54,743 bases of DNA from Lojkania enalia (GCA_010094045.1 ML986607.1:1-54743), one strand, 5' to 3'. Counted from the stretch's first letter, positions 27,156-38,883 are shown. Made by a program: numbers and translations. Notes: generated by a model from the letters alone, not told the origin.

Positions 27156-27458
27156 GTGCCGGAAATGTGTGCGTTAAAAGTGACTGAGCTGCGATGTCAC
27201 ATAACACAACAAACGAGCAGAACTCGCATGTTCGAAATATGTAATTCACTGACTCGCACAATTGAGAAGATTCTTGCCCCCATGGAGAAAGAGCTTCCAG
27301 AACCCATTATATACAGCGATTTCGCTACGCTCACTAAAACCAGCCCCACACTTAAAACCCTGATTGACAAAGACTTGGAGCATAAAAATAAGGGCAGGCC
27401 TAGCATACTCTGGCAATCTCTGGTCGAATTCAAAGGCCTCTCGCCGACAGCAAACTAG
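27156..27458 (+). CDS. Possible small ORF or gene remnant, unrecognised
   Basis: An uninterrupted frame of 100 codons starting MPEMCALKV and ending SPTAN. The composition is protein-like (charged, with LAPMEKELPEP and a LIDKDLEHKNKG stretch), and the frame is longer than expected by chance but not decisively so. No signal peptide, membrane segment or known domain was recognised. It lies upstream of, and on the same strand as, the decayed coding stretch at 27,600-28,175, and both could belong to one dead gene. It may equally be spurious. Confidence 0.25.
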   Translation: MPEMCALKVTELRCHITQQTSRTRMFEICNSLTRTIEKILAPMEKELPEPIIYSDFATLTKTSPTLKTLIDKDLEHKNKGRPSILWQSLVEFKGLSPTAN

Positions 27459-27599
27459 CTCAAGCTTATTGAGACTAATGATGAATTTTGCACTAGGAGA
27501 TCCGAAATCGGATAGATTCTAGTACATAGCTACCATAGTCTATAAAACTAGTGTGGACTTCAAGTGCGCCTATAACAGGGGCTCTTGTGTGCTCTTGAC

Positions 27600-28175
27600 T
27601 AAGCCTAGGAAGATGGGGTATATTTCTCGAGACTGTTAGGGAAACGTTAAATGCTATTTGTGATGCGTGGCGCAAGTGATAGGAAGCTACGCCCCTCAAT
27701 GAATGTAATGAGTATCTTAAGTGGGTTGTGGTGAATATCGAGTTCTTGGAAAAGATGGGGACATAGGATCGGGGTCCTATATCCACACCATCCAACTACT
27801 ATATGAGCATCGCCGCCAAGATCTACGACTACCTTTGGCGCCAAGGTGTCTTCACAGAGCACTATTAGTTCCAGTAGTATGGTTGTATACCTACCTTGGC
27901 AACTATAATGCTGTGAAATTGGGGAGCTCTTGCTTGCCGTCCTGGCCGATGGATACGTGAGGAGCGGAACTAGGATAAGGTATGAACTGGCTGGACAGGG
28001 CAATATAGATGCAGATCGGTTTACTAAGGAGATGGGAGTAGGAGGTAGAGGACAAATCGCCCCTTAGCTAGAATATGGAGGATAATATATGCGAGGAGCA
28101 CGACTTGCTGATGGAATGGCTGAATGGTTTAGAGAGGGGTTAGGAAGAGTTATTGTATTTCAACGTTGACCAATG
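27600..28175 (+). pseudogene. Decayed unrecognised gene
   Basis: One plus-strand frame from about 27,605 to 27,915 reads as plausible protein (segments such as FLETVRETLNAICDAWRK, YLKWVVVNIEFLEKMGT and IAAKIYDYLWRQGVFTEHY) but is cut by several TAG/TGA/TAG stops. The stops are one transition away from CAG, CAA or TGG. Another protein-like stretch (MEDNICEEHDLLMEWLNGL) lies at about 28,075-28,135. The pattern fits light RIP leaking from the neighbouring repeats, or ordinary decay. The family was not recognised. Confidence 0.35.
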
Positions 28176-28371
28176 AGAATCAGGAGTGTTTTGCCTGAAT
28201 AGTTCATTCTATAACAGCTTAAAATTAGAGATATTTGTTCATTGAGCTACGAGTTTCATAGTTACGTCTGTTGTGTATCTGGATGACGTATATATTTAGG
28301 CTATTCTCAGAGTGCTAGCTATATTCTGTTACCGATTAAAGTACTCCTACTTTAAACTCTTTCCAAACTTT

Positions 28372-29949
28372 CTACGCAGCGGCAAGCGCTGCTTTGGATT
28401 CTCTTATTACATCGAACGAAAACACGTATTCGTTAATCTCGTCGGTGGAATCAAGTCTCTTGCCATCAGGAAGGTATTCGGCTGCAGCATCGCGGACGCT
28501 TTGCGGTGCTGGAGGGTTAATACCGGAAAGAATCTGTAGTGCCGAGCCTCTGTTTCGCCTAACCTGCTCAAATAGTTGTAGCCGATCCTCTATGGCCCCT
28601 CTGTCATGAAGCTGGTCAAACAAAACACCAAGGGCTGCGCCATCTTCAATGGCCTGTCCACCACCTTGACCCTGGACTGTTTCTAGAATCAGCAAGCACT
28701 ATTCCGGATCTTAAATGGCATTGAAACGTGCTTACATGTGAGCATGGGGTGGGCTGCGTCGCCAATTAGGACAAGTCGGTCCTTGTGCCATTTGGGAATC
28801 GGGCCTCTAGCGACCAGCTTCCAGAACTTCACGTCTCTGGCTTTTCTGCGTCATGTGTAAGTACATCATGTACATTAATCACAGTCAAACTCACTTGATT
28901 GCAGTTTGTAGGGCCGGGGCAAAATGCTTCTTGGCATATTCCACTGGCATGCTTGGGTCCACCATCGCTCGGAAATCTACACTACGTGTAAGTGATGAAT
29001 TACTCGTCGACTTGCAAGATAGATTTATGTATACCTTCTCCGACGTGGGAGGTGTCGAATTCCCGAGAGAGGTACAGGAAGTTCTGCACCTCGTTGCTAA
29101 ATTCCAAGATTGTCAATATGTCGCTAGGTATTTGTGAAGGGACAACATGACGCACTTTCGACAAGGGTACCATACTAAGCCAGCGGCGCCCTCAGATGCC
29201 GTGAAGTACCTCGTAGACGAGTCTTGAATCATGTGCGCGGTCTCTGGATCTGAAAGGAACTCCTCTCTCGGCACCAGCCATCGCATACACGCCCAACCTG
29301 TATCTCCAGCATGGACGACCTCGTCGCCGAGTACTTGCTTCACAGCTTTTGAATGCACGCCATCCGCGGCAACAATAAGATCGGCCTGTAGGACCTCGCC
29401 GTTTTCGATCATGACCTTGCCATTCTCGGCATCCTGGTGCATGCGTGTTAGTAGTATCCCAGCTAAATCCAATTCCCAGTCTCTCTCACTTGCTTACATA
29501 TTTGACAACCTTGGACCGCACCTGAACGTCACAGGGGTGTCCGGGACCATCCTTTCGTGTAGCAAGCAGTTTCAGCTGGTTGTGAAGATCTTCTCTGTGG
29601 ACGGCGTACATGGGCATGCCCCATGTAGATTCGCAGTCCTTGTAATAGCTGGGAATCAACACCTGCATGTTCGCGCCGTCGATCAGGCTCCCCTTGCGTA
29701 TGGCAACCATGCCAGACTGCTCCGGGACAAAGTCCCACGACTGGAGGACCCGCGAAGCATTAGGCTTGATCGTGATGGCCGCTCCTACTTCGTGCAACAA
29801 TGATGATTGTTCGACAATCTTGTACCATGTCAGAACTGAGTGTTACTTTTGGGGTAGAGAATGCCAACCGTCACTTTATGACCTGCCCTACGCAGACCAA
29901 CTCCAGCACTGAGGCCGGCAATCCCGGCGCCTACGATGATAATGTCCAT
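28372..29949 (-). CDS. FAD-dependent monooxygenase (salicylate hydroxylase-like), 7 exons
   Basis: Predicted 412-residue class A flavoprotein monooxygenase, expected to hydroxylate an aromatic or polyketide substrate with NAD(P)H and O2. Exons (minus strand): 29949-29869, 29818-29498, 29433-29156, 29096-29035, 28976-28895, 28845-28736, 28676-28372; six introns of 49-64 bp, all GT-AG, and the frame is continuous across every junction. Motifs: N-terminal dinucleotide fold GAGIAG at residues 7-12, AADG at 156-159, and the FAD ribityl motif GDAAHP at 303-308 followed by [12 protein letters not shown]. There is no signal peptide or membrane segment, so it is probably cytosolic. Length is normal for the family and all key motifs are intact. 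The start ATG immediately precedes the FAD fold. It lies 2.4 kb downstream of the PKS on the same strand, suggesting a tailoring role (inference). Confidence 0.9.
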
Positions 29950-30040
29950 GGCTCTGGTTAGTTATGCACTGCCGTGGCTATTCTGTAGTGATGATTGAAG
30001 CTGGTTGTTGATAACTATGGTCCCGAACACGCTCTCGCTC

Positions 30041-30050
30041 TACATATAGA
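30041..30050 (-). promoter_or_regulatory. Possible TATA-like element upstream of the monooxygenase
   Basis: TCTATATGTA on the minus strand, about 100 bp upstream of the start codon at 29,949. Judged only by sequence and distance. Confidence 0.25.
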
Positions 30051-31608
30051 CGTAAGGACATCGTCATGAATGTCTCGCCAAGCCTGGGCTGTTAGCCCTC
30101 TACGCCTCCTCTGTCATGCCACTCTTCTAACTCGAGCTGGTTTCCGCCACCGCGTTCCTTGGATCAGCGTTCATGATCCGACATGGCCTCATTTCCCCGC
30201 GGCGATCCCATGGACTTCGCATAATGGACTTAAATGGATTTCGGGAACGTACCTCTGCCGACAAGCCGAAGGATGAGGACCTTGGCCGACTAGCTTCTCA
30301 ATCCTTAAGCCTAGCTAGGCGCAAACCTGTGAGAGGAACGGCTTTGGTTTCGGTTTCTTCAGCCGCCGTGGGCGGCGGCAATCCCCTTGCGCGTTCATGG
30401 GCAACTAATGCGTTAATCTAGGATATAGCTCGGCTTACTAGCACTAAGAGATTATTTAGCTTAACCTACTAGTAAATATCTTAAATACTTTCCAAATTAG
30501 CTAATTGCTTGATTAATTTTCTTCAGAAATCTTTAGATTGTTTTAAGTTCTAATATATTTTAAGCTTTAAAGTATTTTATAACTTCTAGATTACCTAAAA
30601 GAAATTGAATCAATAATAGCTAAGATAACCACTATATTTCTAAGACCACTAGAAAATATCTTCGAGAATATTAAGTAGGGGTGTGCATTAGCGTTGATAG
30701 TAAGCAAGGTCTTAGTGGTGGTCGGCCGAGCTGGACGCACGCGTTAATCGCGCCGCTGGTATTGTAAGACGGGCATCATCTTCTCCTCTGTTCGGGATGT
30801 TCTGGATCGCTACGGAGTAATCAGTCAATCTCACCATCTATCCCCGCTGTTCGGGAACGACCGTTGACAGGGCGAGGACGCATGAGGATTTGTTTCGTCG
30901 TGATCGGTTACAAACTGCTGCTGCTCCTCCGCCGGGAATTTCGGCAATGGTCTTGAGGTACCTAGGAAATTGGGAAAATCCACAGAAAGAACGGGCCATG
31001 AAAGGTTACGCGCTGACAACCATCCAAGGAGTCGCTTTCAGATCTGTTCACGCAGCAAGTTGATAGTCTCGACTAGTCACCATGCAATTCTCTACCGCTA
31101 TTCGCGGCAGCCAAATGAAGCGCAACTTTATATGGGATATAAGCGGTCTCTGGCCGGAGGAATGGACGAGTGGCGAATCCGGCAAAGTATTCCCGAACTT
31201 CGGCGCGGTCATGTAAGCCATGTAATCCTCTATTAACTAGTTCGGGGATGGGGTGGTGCTGACAGTTCAAGTTGCACGACTTCATAAACCACCTATTGGT
31301 GGCCGCAAACGGCGTGGACGGCTGAATGAGGGGGGAGGCGGGTGGTTGTGGGAACAACACGACAGCACAATAGGTCTTCGGCCCCATGCAAGTAGGCCGC
31401 ATGTGTGCGCAAAAGGGAGTTGATCCCTACATAAAGTCAGTCTAGAGTGCTGTTGCCTTACCTGCCCCGTGCTGCAACTTCCGATAAGTCTAATTTTTGT
31501 CAGCCGGAATTATCACCTATATAAGCCTTCATGCTTTAGCAGCAAGAAGGTCGGTCTTTTTGTTTCTGACAATTTTCTACACCTGATAAAACTAGTTCCT
31601 TTACTCGG

Positions 31609-31808
31609 GCTTATCTCCCGCACTACTGAGATGCTTCACAAATCTATTGGTTCGCTAAGCTATTACCTAATCACTTAACCACCATCGCCATAGACCCACT
31701 ACCAAGTTGAGCCGCTGTACCATAGTTCGGTGGCGGTGGTTGAGTAACTGGGCCACAGCTTAGCGAACCAATAGATTGTTTGTAGCATTTCAGTAGTACG
31801 GGTGATAG
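31609..31808. repeat. Inverted repeat with a perfect 21 bp core
   Basis: The 21 bp segment at 31,641-31,661 (starting AATCTATTGGTTCGC) is the exact reverse complement of 31,757-31,777. Imperfect pairing continues outward to about 31,609 and 31,808 (CCCGCACTACTGAGATGC against GCATTTCAGTAGTACGGG) and inward to CCACCATCGCCATAG against CATAGTTCGGTGGCGG, with a central loop of about 35 bases. It could be a foldback or MITE-type element, or two opposed copies of one repeat. Confidence 0.8.
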
Positions 31809-32024
31809 AAAACGCCCCTTTTTACTTAATCGTAGTGTCACGGGCGCTTCTATGCGTACGGCGCTATCGGAGCTAGGCCTAGCGTAGGTGCGTATAACCG
31901 AATATATTCTGACTAGAGAGTGGAGGAAGGTTTAGCTAGGCCCTGCGCTGTATTAAGCAACAGTGATAGACAATATATCTTGGTGTCAAGAGAAAGCCAT
32001 GTCACATATGTAATTGATAGGAAG

Positions 32025-32095
32025 TCGCGAGTTCGAATCCGGTTTCATTACTTAAGATTTAATAGCAGGGGTTGCAAGTTCGAGCCCGTAGTATA
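32025..32095 (+). other. Two tRNA B-box-like motifs (tRNA or SINE relic?)
   Basis: GAGTTCGAATCC near 32,029 and AAGTTCGAGCCC near 32,076 both fit the RNA polymerase III B-box/T-loop pattern GTTCRANNC. No full cloverleaf could be drawn: the T-stem and acceptor stem do not pair. A decayed tRNA or tRNA-derived SINE is possible, and chance similarity cannot be excluded. Confidence 0.2.
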
Positions 32096-32361
32096 TTCCG
32101 AAGACATTTCTATATAGTTTAGCAGGGCTTAGTACTAACCTTATTAGAACGACCTGCTACTTCTACTTTCATACAAGTTCTATACTTTTCTTGGCTACTA
32201 TAAATTGTAAACACATCTATATAAGTTACATCTAAACAAGTCAACTAGTAATAATATACTCCTTCTACCTAAAACGCCTTATAAATTATGTTCATCATAT
32301 TAGAGAAAGGTACTCGAGTCTTATACAAAAATTAAAGGTAACAATTCAAAACCATAGTATC

Positions 32362-35300
32362 CTAATTCGAGGAAAAATATGCAAAAGCCTTCTCCATTTG
32401 CGCCTGGAGAAGATGGACATGTCCAGGCATGGGCAGCTCAAAATGATCTCCAGCTACAGACATGGCCATGACGTCTCCGCCGGTGTACTTTTCCCAGCCG
32501 TTGGGGCCTAGGTTCTCGCCCTTGTCGGGTACAAGGCAAGCAAATGTGCCCAGCTTGGGATCCTCCATGAAGCCCGGATAAGGCTTGGTAGGGACACCCT
32601 GTTCAGCTAGCTTCTGCATTAGTGCAGGGTCGTCTGACACACGGTTGACTAGCCCCCGCTCGGCCCAAATAACAGCCGTCTTAGCGGGCCGCTCCGCAGC
32701 GGTCATCGGGGCCGGGGTGTACTCGTTCATGGCAACAAAGAACGCACGGAAATGGTCGCGGCTAGAACCGATCGAGCTCCATAGTCCGTCCTTATTGACA
32801 GCGGCCTCGAAGACGGCGTAACTGAACTCGTCCTCAGCAAGTAGCGTGAGCTGGTCCGTCTGCCGCGACCGCGGGCAGCACATGTCGACCAGTAGAAGGC
32901 CATCGACCTTGCGCCCGGCGGCGGCCAGCTGGCGTGAAACCTCGAAGGCGACGAGGCAGCCGGCCGAGTAGCCGCCAATTAGGAAGGGCCCCGCGCCGTG
33001 CGCCTTGATCAGCGCGTCGACGATAAGCTTGGCTACTCCCTCAATGCCGACCTTGCTGGTCATGCGGGACGGACAGCGGAAGTAGGGTGAGTCGATGCCG
33101 TAGACTGCCTGCTTGGATTTGAAGGGTCGTAGGTGGATGTATGACGCAACGGTGCCAGTACCGTCGGCCATCATGTACAACGGCGTCTTTCCGGCGTTCG
33201 GACGGCCCTGTAATAGCGTGATCCTCACGCTGGGAGGCGGCGATAGGTCGATATCTGCCTCTAGTACTGGAGTTAACCGCTCTTTTTCGATATGGACTAG
33301 GCTTGACGCCACGGAAGAGATTGATTCGTCTGGAGTCAGAGACAGGGTATCTTGATCTTTGCTGGAAGGCGTCGCGTGGACATCGTCCTCTAGGACCTCG
33401 ACGTCCTGCCCGCCAAATGCGCAACGGAGGTCGCCGATTGTGGGATACTCGAAGACAAACCCAGCGGGCAGGTCGACGCCCAACTCCTTGAGTGTAGCAA
33501 CAACCTCGATGGCCATAATTGAATCGACGCCGACGTCAGATATCAATGTGTCGTCAGTGAACTCGGAAGGGTCGCTTCCAGTTGCCGTGGCGAGGCTGTC
33601 CACGATAACCTGAAATACCCCTGCATCTGGAGCCTCGTTGCTATCCTGTGTCTTGCTTGCCCGCTGTTCCACTGGCGCCGCGGTCAAAGGAGCAGATAGA
33701 TCGTCATGGATCTTGAATTCCTTTGCAGTCGACTTATGGGCTCGCGCGGCGACAGTCTGATGCTGGGGTACTGCAGCGTGTTGCCCGCCGAGGATATGGC
33801 GCCAGGTAGCTGTCTTGAACTCTTGGTAGCGTAGGTCGACAGCCTGCATGACAATTTTGGATGTCTGCGGGTCGAAGACGTAACCAGCGCAGAAAGCCGT
33901 GTCCTTTTCCCACCGCGAGATGCGCGTATACGTCAGGTACTGCTTGCCAGGCTCGACGGCGGCTAGCTGCTCGACACTGTCGTAGCCCATAACAACAAAA
34001 GTTGACTGAGGCGACTTACCCGGGTTCCCGTTCACCATGAAACCCGCCAGGTGCAACAGGCCCTCGCCCCAGTACGGCGAGGACGTGAAGCGGGTGCCTA
34101 CCGGGTCCGGCGGCAGCACAATCATCGCGGCAGCTTCTTGAAAGTCACTGGCTACGTACGCCTCCTGGACGCCCCGGAAATCGGGGGAGAACTCAACGGC
34201 GTTGGCGAAGAGTGCGTAGAAGACACTAGGCTGGATCCTGTGGCCTGAGCCCTCCTTGGAAAGCCGGATTCGTTCTTCCATCTTGGCCTTGATGAAGAAC
34301 GACACACGGTCCAAGTTTGTCTGGGCCTTCTCGGGGCTACGATGCTTGACTCTCATCGATCCGAGATCGTGGGATTCGCCTCGTTTTGAAGTGGCCTTGA
34401 ACGTGACTAAGACGGTGTCAGCAGACGCGCTCTCCATAGTGGCCGTGGAGAACAACGTCCCGTCGATGCCGACAAGATCCCGAGTTAGGGGGGCGAGGAG
34501 CTCGGGGTCGTGGAAAGTTAGGTGGGCCGCCGTCACGCCCTTCCTACCGCTGTACTCGAGCGTATACTTCGCCACTGTCGCGGCAGCGTCGCTGAAGACG
34601 CTCCCCGAAGCAAGCCCGATCTGTTGCATCTTATGGCCGTCTATAAGGCCCATGAAGCCGTGTTCCGAGATACCAGCTCGGAAAGTAACCTGAACCTGAG
34701 GGGAGAGAGCCTTCTCTACGAGGTACTGCGCGGTCGTGCCGAGGAAGGGTTCAGATGGGGCTACAGCCTGGGTCTCATCGGTGACAAGCACGCGGTTCTT
34801 GTCAGTGTGGGTGATCCAGTAGTCCTTGACATCCCACGCATAGGTTGGAAGTGGTAGCAGCTCGAGGTTGCTCTCATAGGGTGCGTGCAGTGCGAGCCAG
34901 TCCACGTCGGCGCCGCTCGTGTGCGCCATGGCGAGGCTCTTGGAAATAGTAGCCCAATTGCTGGAGTTTGCGTCGATGGTGTGGCTGATCTTCGTAGGCG
35001 GCGGAGAGAGTGTAGCACGCACAAACGAGCTGCAAACCGGCCCGGGGCCGATTTCGAGCCAGAACGGATTTTTGAGCGCCGACTTGACCGCGTTGAGGCC
35101 GCCGCAGAAGTCAACCGCCTGGCGCGTCTGTGTGACGAGGTAATCGTCGTTGAAGACGCCCGGCCCGTCGACTAGGGATGCGAGCAATGTTGACGCCACG
35201 GGAATCTTAGGCGGTAGATAGGTTACGCCGCTTGCGAGGGCCTGGTAGTCGTGTAGTATGGCATCCATCTGGAACGAGTGGAATGCGAACGGGATAGATA

Positions 35301-38300
35301 GTATCGTGGTGCGCGTCTTTGCGTCCTGAGCGGTTATACTTCTCTGGATCTGTGCCAAGTCCTCCGCCGTCCCGCTGATGACGGTAGCGCTGGGACTGTT
35401 AATGCATGCGACCGCACAGGAAGAGTCCCTGAACTGGGCGAGGCGGTCTCGCACGGTTGCTACCGAAGCCGACACGGAGAGCATGGTACAGGAGTTGGGC
35501 TCGCATCGCTCCAGGAGTAGGCGGGCGCGCTGGCCGACGAGGTACAGTGTGTCGGCCAGCGATAGGACCCCCGCAGCATGCAGGGCGGCGTACTCTCCAA
35601 GACTATGGCCCATGACCATGGCGGGCACTATGCCGGTGGACCGCCAAAAGGCCGTTAGGGCGATCTCTAGCGTTACGACGGCGAGCTGGATCTGCACCGC
35701 GTCCCTGATAGACACGTCGACGGCGCTGTCGGTGATGATATTCAGGAAGGGTGGGAACCCGTTGGAAGCACAGAGCGCGACACACAAGTCGACTGTCCTA
35801 CGGAAGACGGGGCTTGTGCGGTACAGCTCGGCGCCCATACCTGCGTAGTGGGAGCCCTGACCCGTGAAGACGAAGACGACGTCAGCGGGCGCGGACTTAG
35901 TCGAGGCAGAACCGGCGGCGGCGCGCTCTATCTCATTCTCGAGCTCGGAAATGGCTTTCTGTAATGTGGATGTGGCAAACGCGAACCTAATGGGGTGGTG
36001 TACTCTCCGTGCCGTGGTCGAGTAGGCTACGTCCTGGATCCGGGCGTTGGGGTTCGCGCGGAGCCACCCTGCGAGTCGACGTATGTTGGCGAGGTACGAC
36101 TGCTGCGTCCTAGCCGATGTTGTAATGACGTGAGTCGATCGGGGATCGTCTCCCCTTTGTCTAGCTGGATCTCGCTTGTATTCCTCGAGGATTACACATG
36201 CATTGCCGCCCTAGAGATATCCATCCATCGTTAGCGTGACAATCACAAGCGTGTGGGAGAGAGAAACAACTTGCCGCCGCGTCAAAATTGTTGACGAGAA
36301 TACGTTTCGGCTTGTCAGCCACACCTCTAAACTCGCTTGGCTCCGTGGGAATCACAATGCCGCTATCGCCTTGCAGAAACTTCAGTACGTTGGGGTTCAT
36401 GCCATGCGGCATGCCCGCCTGAGGGGGAATTATGCCCTTTTGGAGCATAAGAATGCTCTTGAGCACCGAGGACATTCCGGCAGCCTAATCCGCAGGTCAG
36501 CGTCTACTCTACCCTGCCTCCGCCAACAACAACAACAATAAGCGGTACTCACTGCTTCACTATGACCAATGTTGGCCTTAATGGCTCCTACTAGTAGAGG
36601 TTGCCCAGAGGGTCTTGGCGAAAAGACTCTTGAAACTGCTGCCATTTCTGCCTTATCCCCGACCTGGGTCCCCGTTCCATGCATCTCAACATACGAGATA
36701 TCATGCGGAGCAAGTTGCGCGTTCCGGAGGGCTTTGTTAAAAAGTCGTTCTTGGGCGTTCGCGTCCGAGGTCGTAATAGACGTCGAATTACCAGAGTGGT
36801 TCCTGGCTGATGACGCGATGACGGCCAGGATCTTGTCATTGTGCGCGATGGCATCCTCAAGCCGCTTTAGAACGACGGCGCCGCTGAAATCCGCGCGGCA
36901 ATAGCCGTCGGCATCGTCGCGGTACGTCTTACAGTTCCCCGTGTCGGACAAGACGCCGGCCTTGCTAAGGAGGTTGAAGGAATGGGGATCTGACAACACG
37001 TTTGTAGCGCCTGCAACGGCCATGTCGACATCCCGTGACAGCAAGCTCATGCGGGCAAGGTGGATGGCCGAAGTTGCGCCCGCACATGCAGAGTCTAGCG
37101 CGTAGGTAGGCCCCTCCCACTTCATCTGGAAGGCTAGCCGACCCGGGCCGAAGGCGCGCTGCATGCTTTGCAGTGTGTACGCGTCGCATCCGAGGGCAGA
37201 ATGGCTGACCTTGTACCAGTCGTCGGCGCTGGTGCCGAAGAAGACGGCCATTTTGTTCGGATCCGTCGTCCTAGTCTGGCCGGCCGAGTACCCGGCCCTC
37301 TCAAGGGCTTCATATGCATTCATGAGGAACAGCCGGGCGACCGGGTCCATCAACAGGGCCTCGCGCGGCGAGATATGGAAGAACTTGGCGTCGAAATGGC
37401 CAGGGTTCTTGATAAAACACCCGTGTCGGCAACTCATGGTGCACTTAACCTCACCTGGGCGGCTAGGGCGGACCGGGCCGTGCTTGGCACAGTAGTACTC
37501 ATCTAAGTCGAAACGGTCGGCGGGAATCTCTTGGTGGCAGTCTTGGCCTGTCTCGATGATGTTCCAAAATTCATCGAGATCCTCACTGCTAGGTCCTTTG
37601 CCCGAAATGCCTACGATGGCGACGGCGCCTTCTCGGACGCCTTCGCTTGACGGCTGGGCTGCCAGGTCATCATCGACTGACACGTGCCTTGTCAACATGC
37701 CGAGACCAGCCTTCAGGACATTGACAATGTACGCCGCGTGGCCGCTAGGGCCCATCATCTTGACGTCGATGTGCTGTGACATCCCGAGATGGGCGCTGAG
37801 CTTACCCACGGTTTGCACAATATCCAACCGTTGCGACAGCGTCTGCAACGCTGCAGCTCGTAGCAGCTGACCCCAGTTGGAGTAAGTGGCCTTGGCATCA
37901 TTCCCGGCAATGCCCCATACCTTGTATCCTGGGCGAAGCGGAGTGGATAAGAGGAAGGAGTTTCCCACGACGTAGTCAATATCGGCCTCTGAGACGTCGA
38001 GGCTGTGCTGCATGGCGCGGATACCCGTCAGCTCGTTCTTTGGGGCCTTCTTCAACTCTGAGCACTGGCCGAGGATAAGTTCCAAGACCGAAGGCGGCCC
38101 TATGATGGTACTCCACCGATATCCCGTAATAGCAATCTTAACTCGCTTGGAAGAAGGAACGCCCTAGTCGTGTCTCTAGTCAGTATATTCTCATTCTCCT
38201 TTAGACATTTGGACCCGTCGGGAGTGGAGAGGATGTTACCATGGCTTGTTGGAACTGTTCCAGTATCTTCTCAAGCTTATCTACCGCGATGTCGACGACA

Positions 38301-38883
38301 GCCCAGCCCCAGACTCCAGGGCGGTCCTCCATCGCTCTTGATCGAACCAAGGTGAGGTTGCAGAGTCGGGTATACACCCGACCGGCCTCGATGCATGCAT
38401 CGTACAGGGTACCGAAGTTGGCGGAAGTCGCCATGGCAACAGCATTGAATATACCGGCAGAGATGCCGATCAGGTGCGACTCGGGCCTGCCCTCGCCTGG
38501 GTTGAGCAACAGTGGCTCGCGGTTCGCGGTCCTTTGGGCGTTCAGCAAGCGAGTAGAGTCAGAGTCAGAGCTAGGGAGGAGACGCACTTCAATAGCAGCG
38601 CCGCTCTCACGGTGTAGAGAAGCATGGCGTGGACCATGCCAACCTCGTCGCCCGAATGGCGATATTTCTGGGCGAGCTCTTGGAAGCTGGAACAAGCCCC
38701 AAAGCTCTCTCGCAAGAAGCGGTCCATACCCCTCACCTCAGCCCTGAAGGCAGAGAATAAGTCTTCCAAGAAGGATTGGAGCCATGGCGTTGTGGAAGCC
38801 TGACCACAGACATAGTCTATGCCATCGACCCATGGGTCTGTGACATCCCCAAAGAGGAGGACGGTGGGTTGAGTTAGGTCCAT
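32362..38883 (-). CDS. Non-reducing polyketide synthase, SAT-KS-MAT-PT-ACP-TE, 2085 aa
   Basis: Iterative type I PKS expected to make an aromatic polyketide. Exons (minus strand): 38883-38588, 38531-38240, 38163-36553, 36484-36275, 36210-32362; frame continuous, introns 56-76 bp, the fourth a GC-AG intron. Domains (residues): starter acyltransferase about 5-360 with GISAG at 121-125 (Ser where the family usually has Cys); ketosynthase about 374-800 with Cys556 (DSACAG), His691 (MHGTGT) and His730 (NIGHSE); malonyl acyltransferase about 917-1230, Ser1006 in GHSLGEY; product template about 1295-1610, His1329, and Glu1519 at the usual Asp position; one ACP, Ser1700 in DVGVDSI; thioesterase about 1810-2080, Ser1885 in GGYSAG, Asp1912, His2059 in GDHFEL. 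No methyltransferase, reducing or second ACP domain. Length and order are normal and no stop interrupts it, so it appears functional. Product unknown; bikaverin-type synthases share the layout. Confidence 0.93.
36211..36274 (-). other. GC-AG intron of the PKS gene
   Basis: The frame requires exon 4 to end ...NNFDAA at 36,275 and exon 5 to begin GGNACVILEEY at 36,210. The 64 bp between starts GCAAGT and ends CTCTAG. No GT donor in the right phase gives this conserved join, whereas GCAAGT is the classic donor of the minor GC-AG class. A CTAAC branch-like signal lies inside. Confidence 0.8.

Larger units (their letters stand above)
29950..32361. other. Intergenic region between monooxygenase and PKS
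   Basis: 2.4 kb holding the monooxygenase promoter at the low end and the PKS 3' region at the high end. It contains an AT-rich patch (about 30,420-30,680) resembling the RIP-mutated flanks, a large inverted repeat (31,609-31,808) and two tRNA B-box-like motifs (about 32,025-32,095). Short frames on both strands (for example 31,073-31,402 minus) show no recognisable domain. No convincing gene was found. Confidence 0.5.

Noticed and set aside
29231..29803. 190-codon plus-strand frame
   Set aside because: Antisense to monooxygenase exons 2 and 3 and to the intron between them; no domain.
30420..30700. A transposon fragment inside the island
   Set aside because: AT-rich and slightly RIP-like, but no match to any end or coding motif of the elements in this window.
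34256..34693. 145-codon plus-strand frame
   Set aside because: Lies antisense inside the PKS coding sequence; typical shadow frame of a GC-rich gene.
35378..35848. 156-codon plus-strand frame
   Set aside because: Antisense shadow of the malonyl acyltransferase region of the PKS.
38201..38695. A separate 164-codon gene upstream of the PKS
   Set aside because: It is exon 2 of the PKS (rest of the SAT domain) read through its neighbouring introns; splicing at 38,531 and 38,240 restores a continuous SAT-KS protein.
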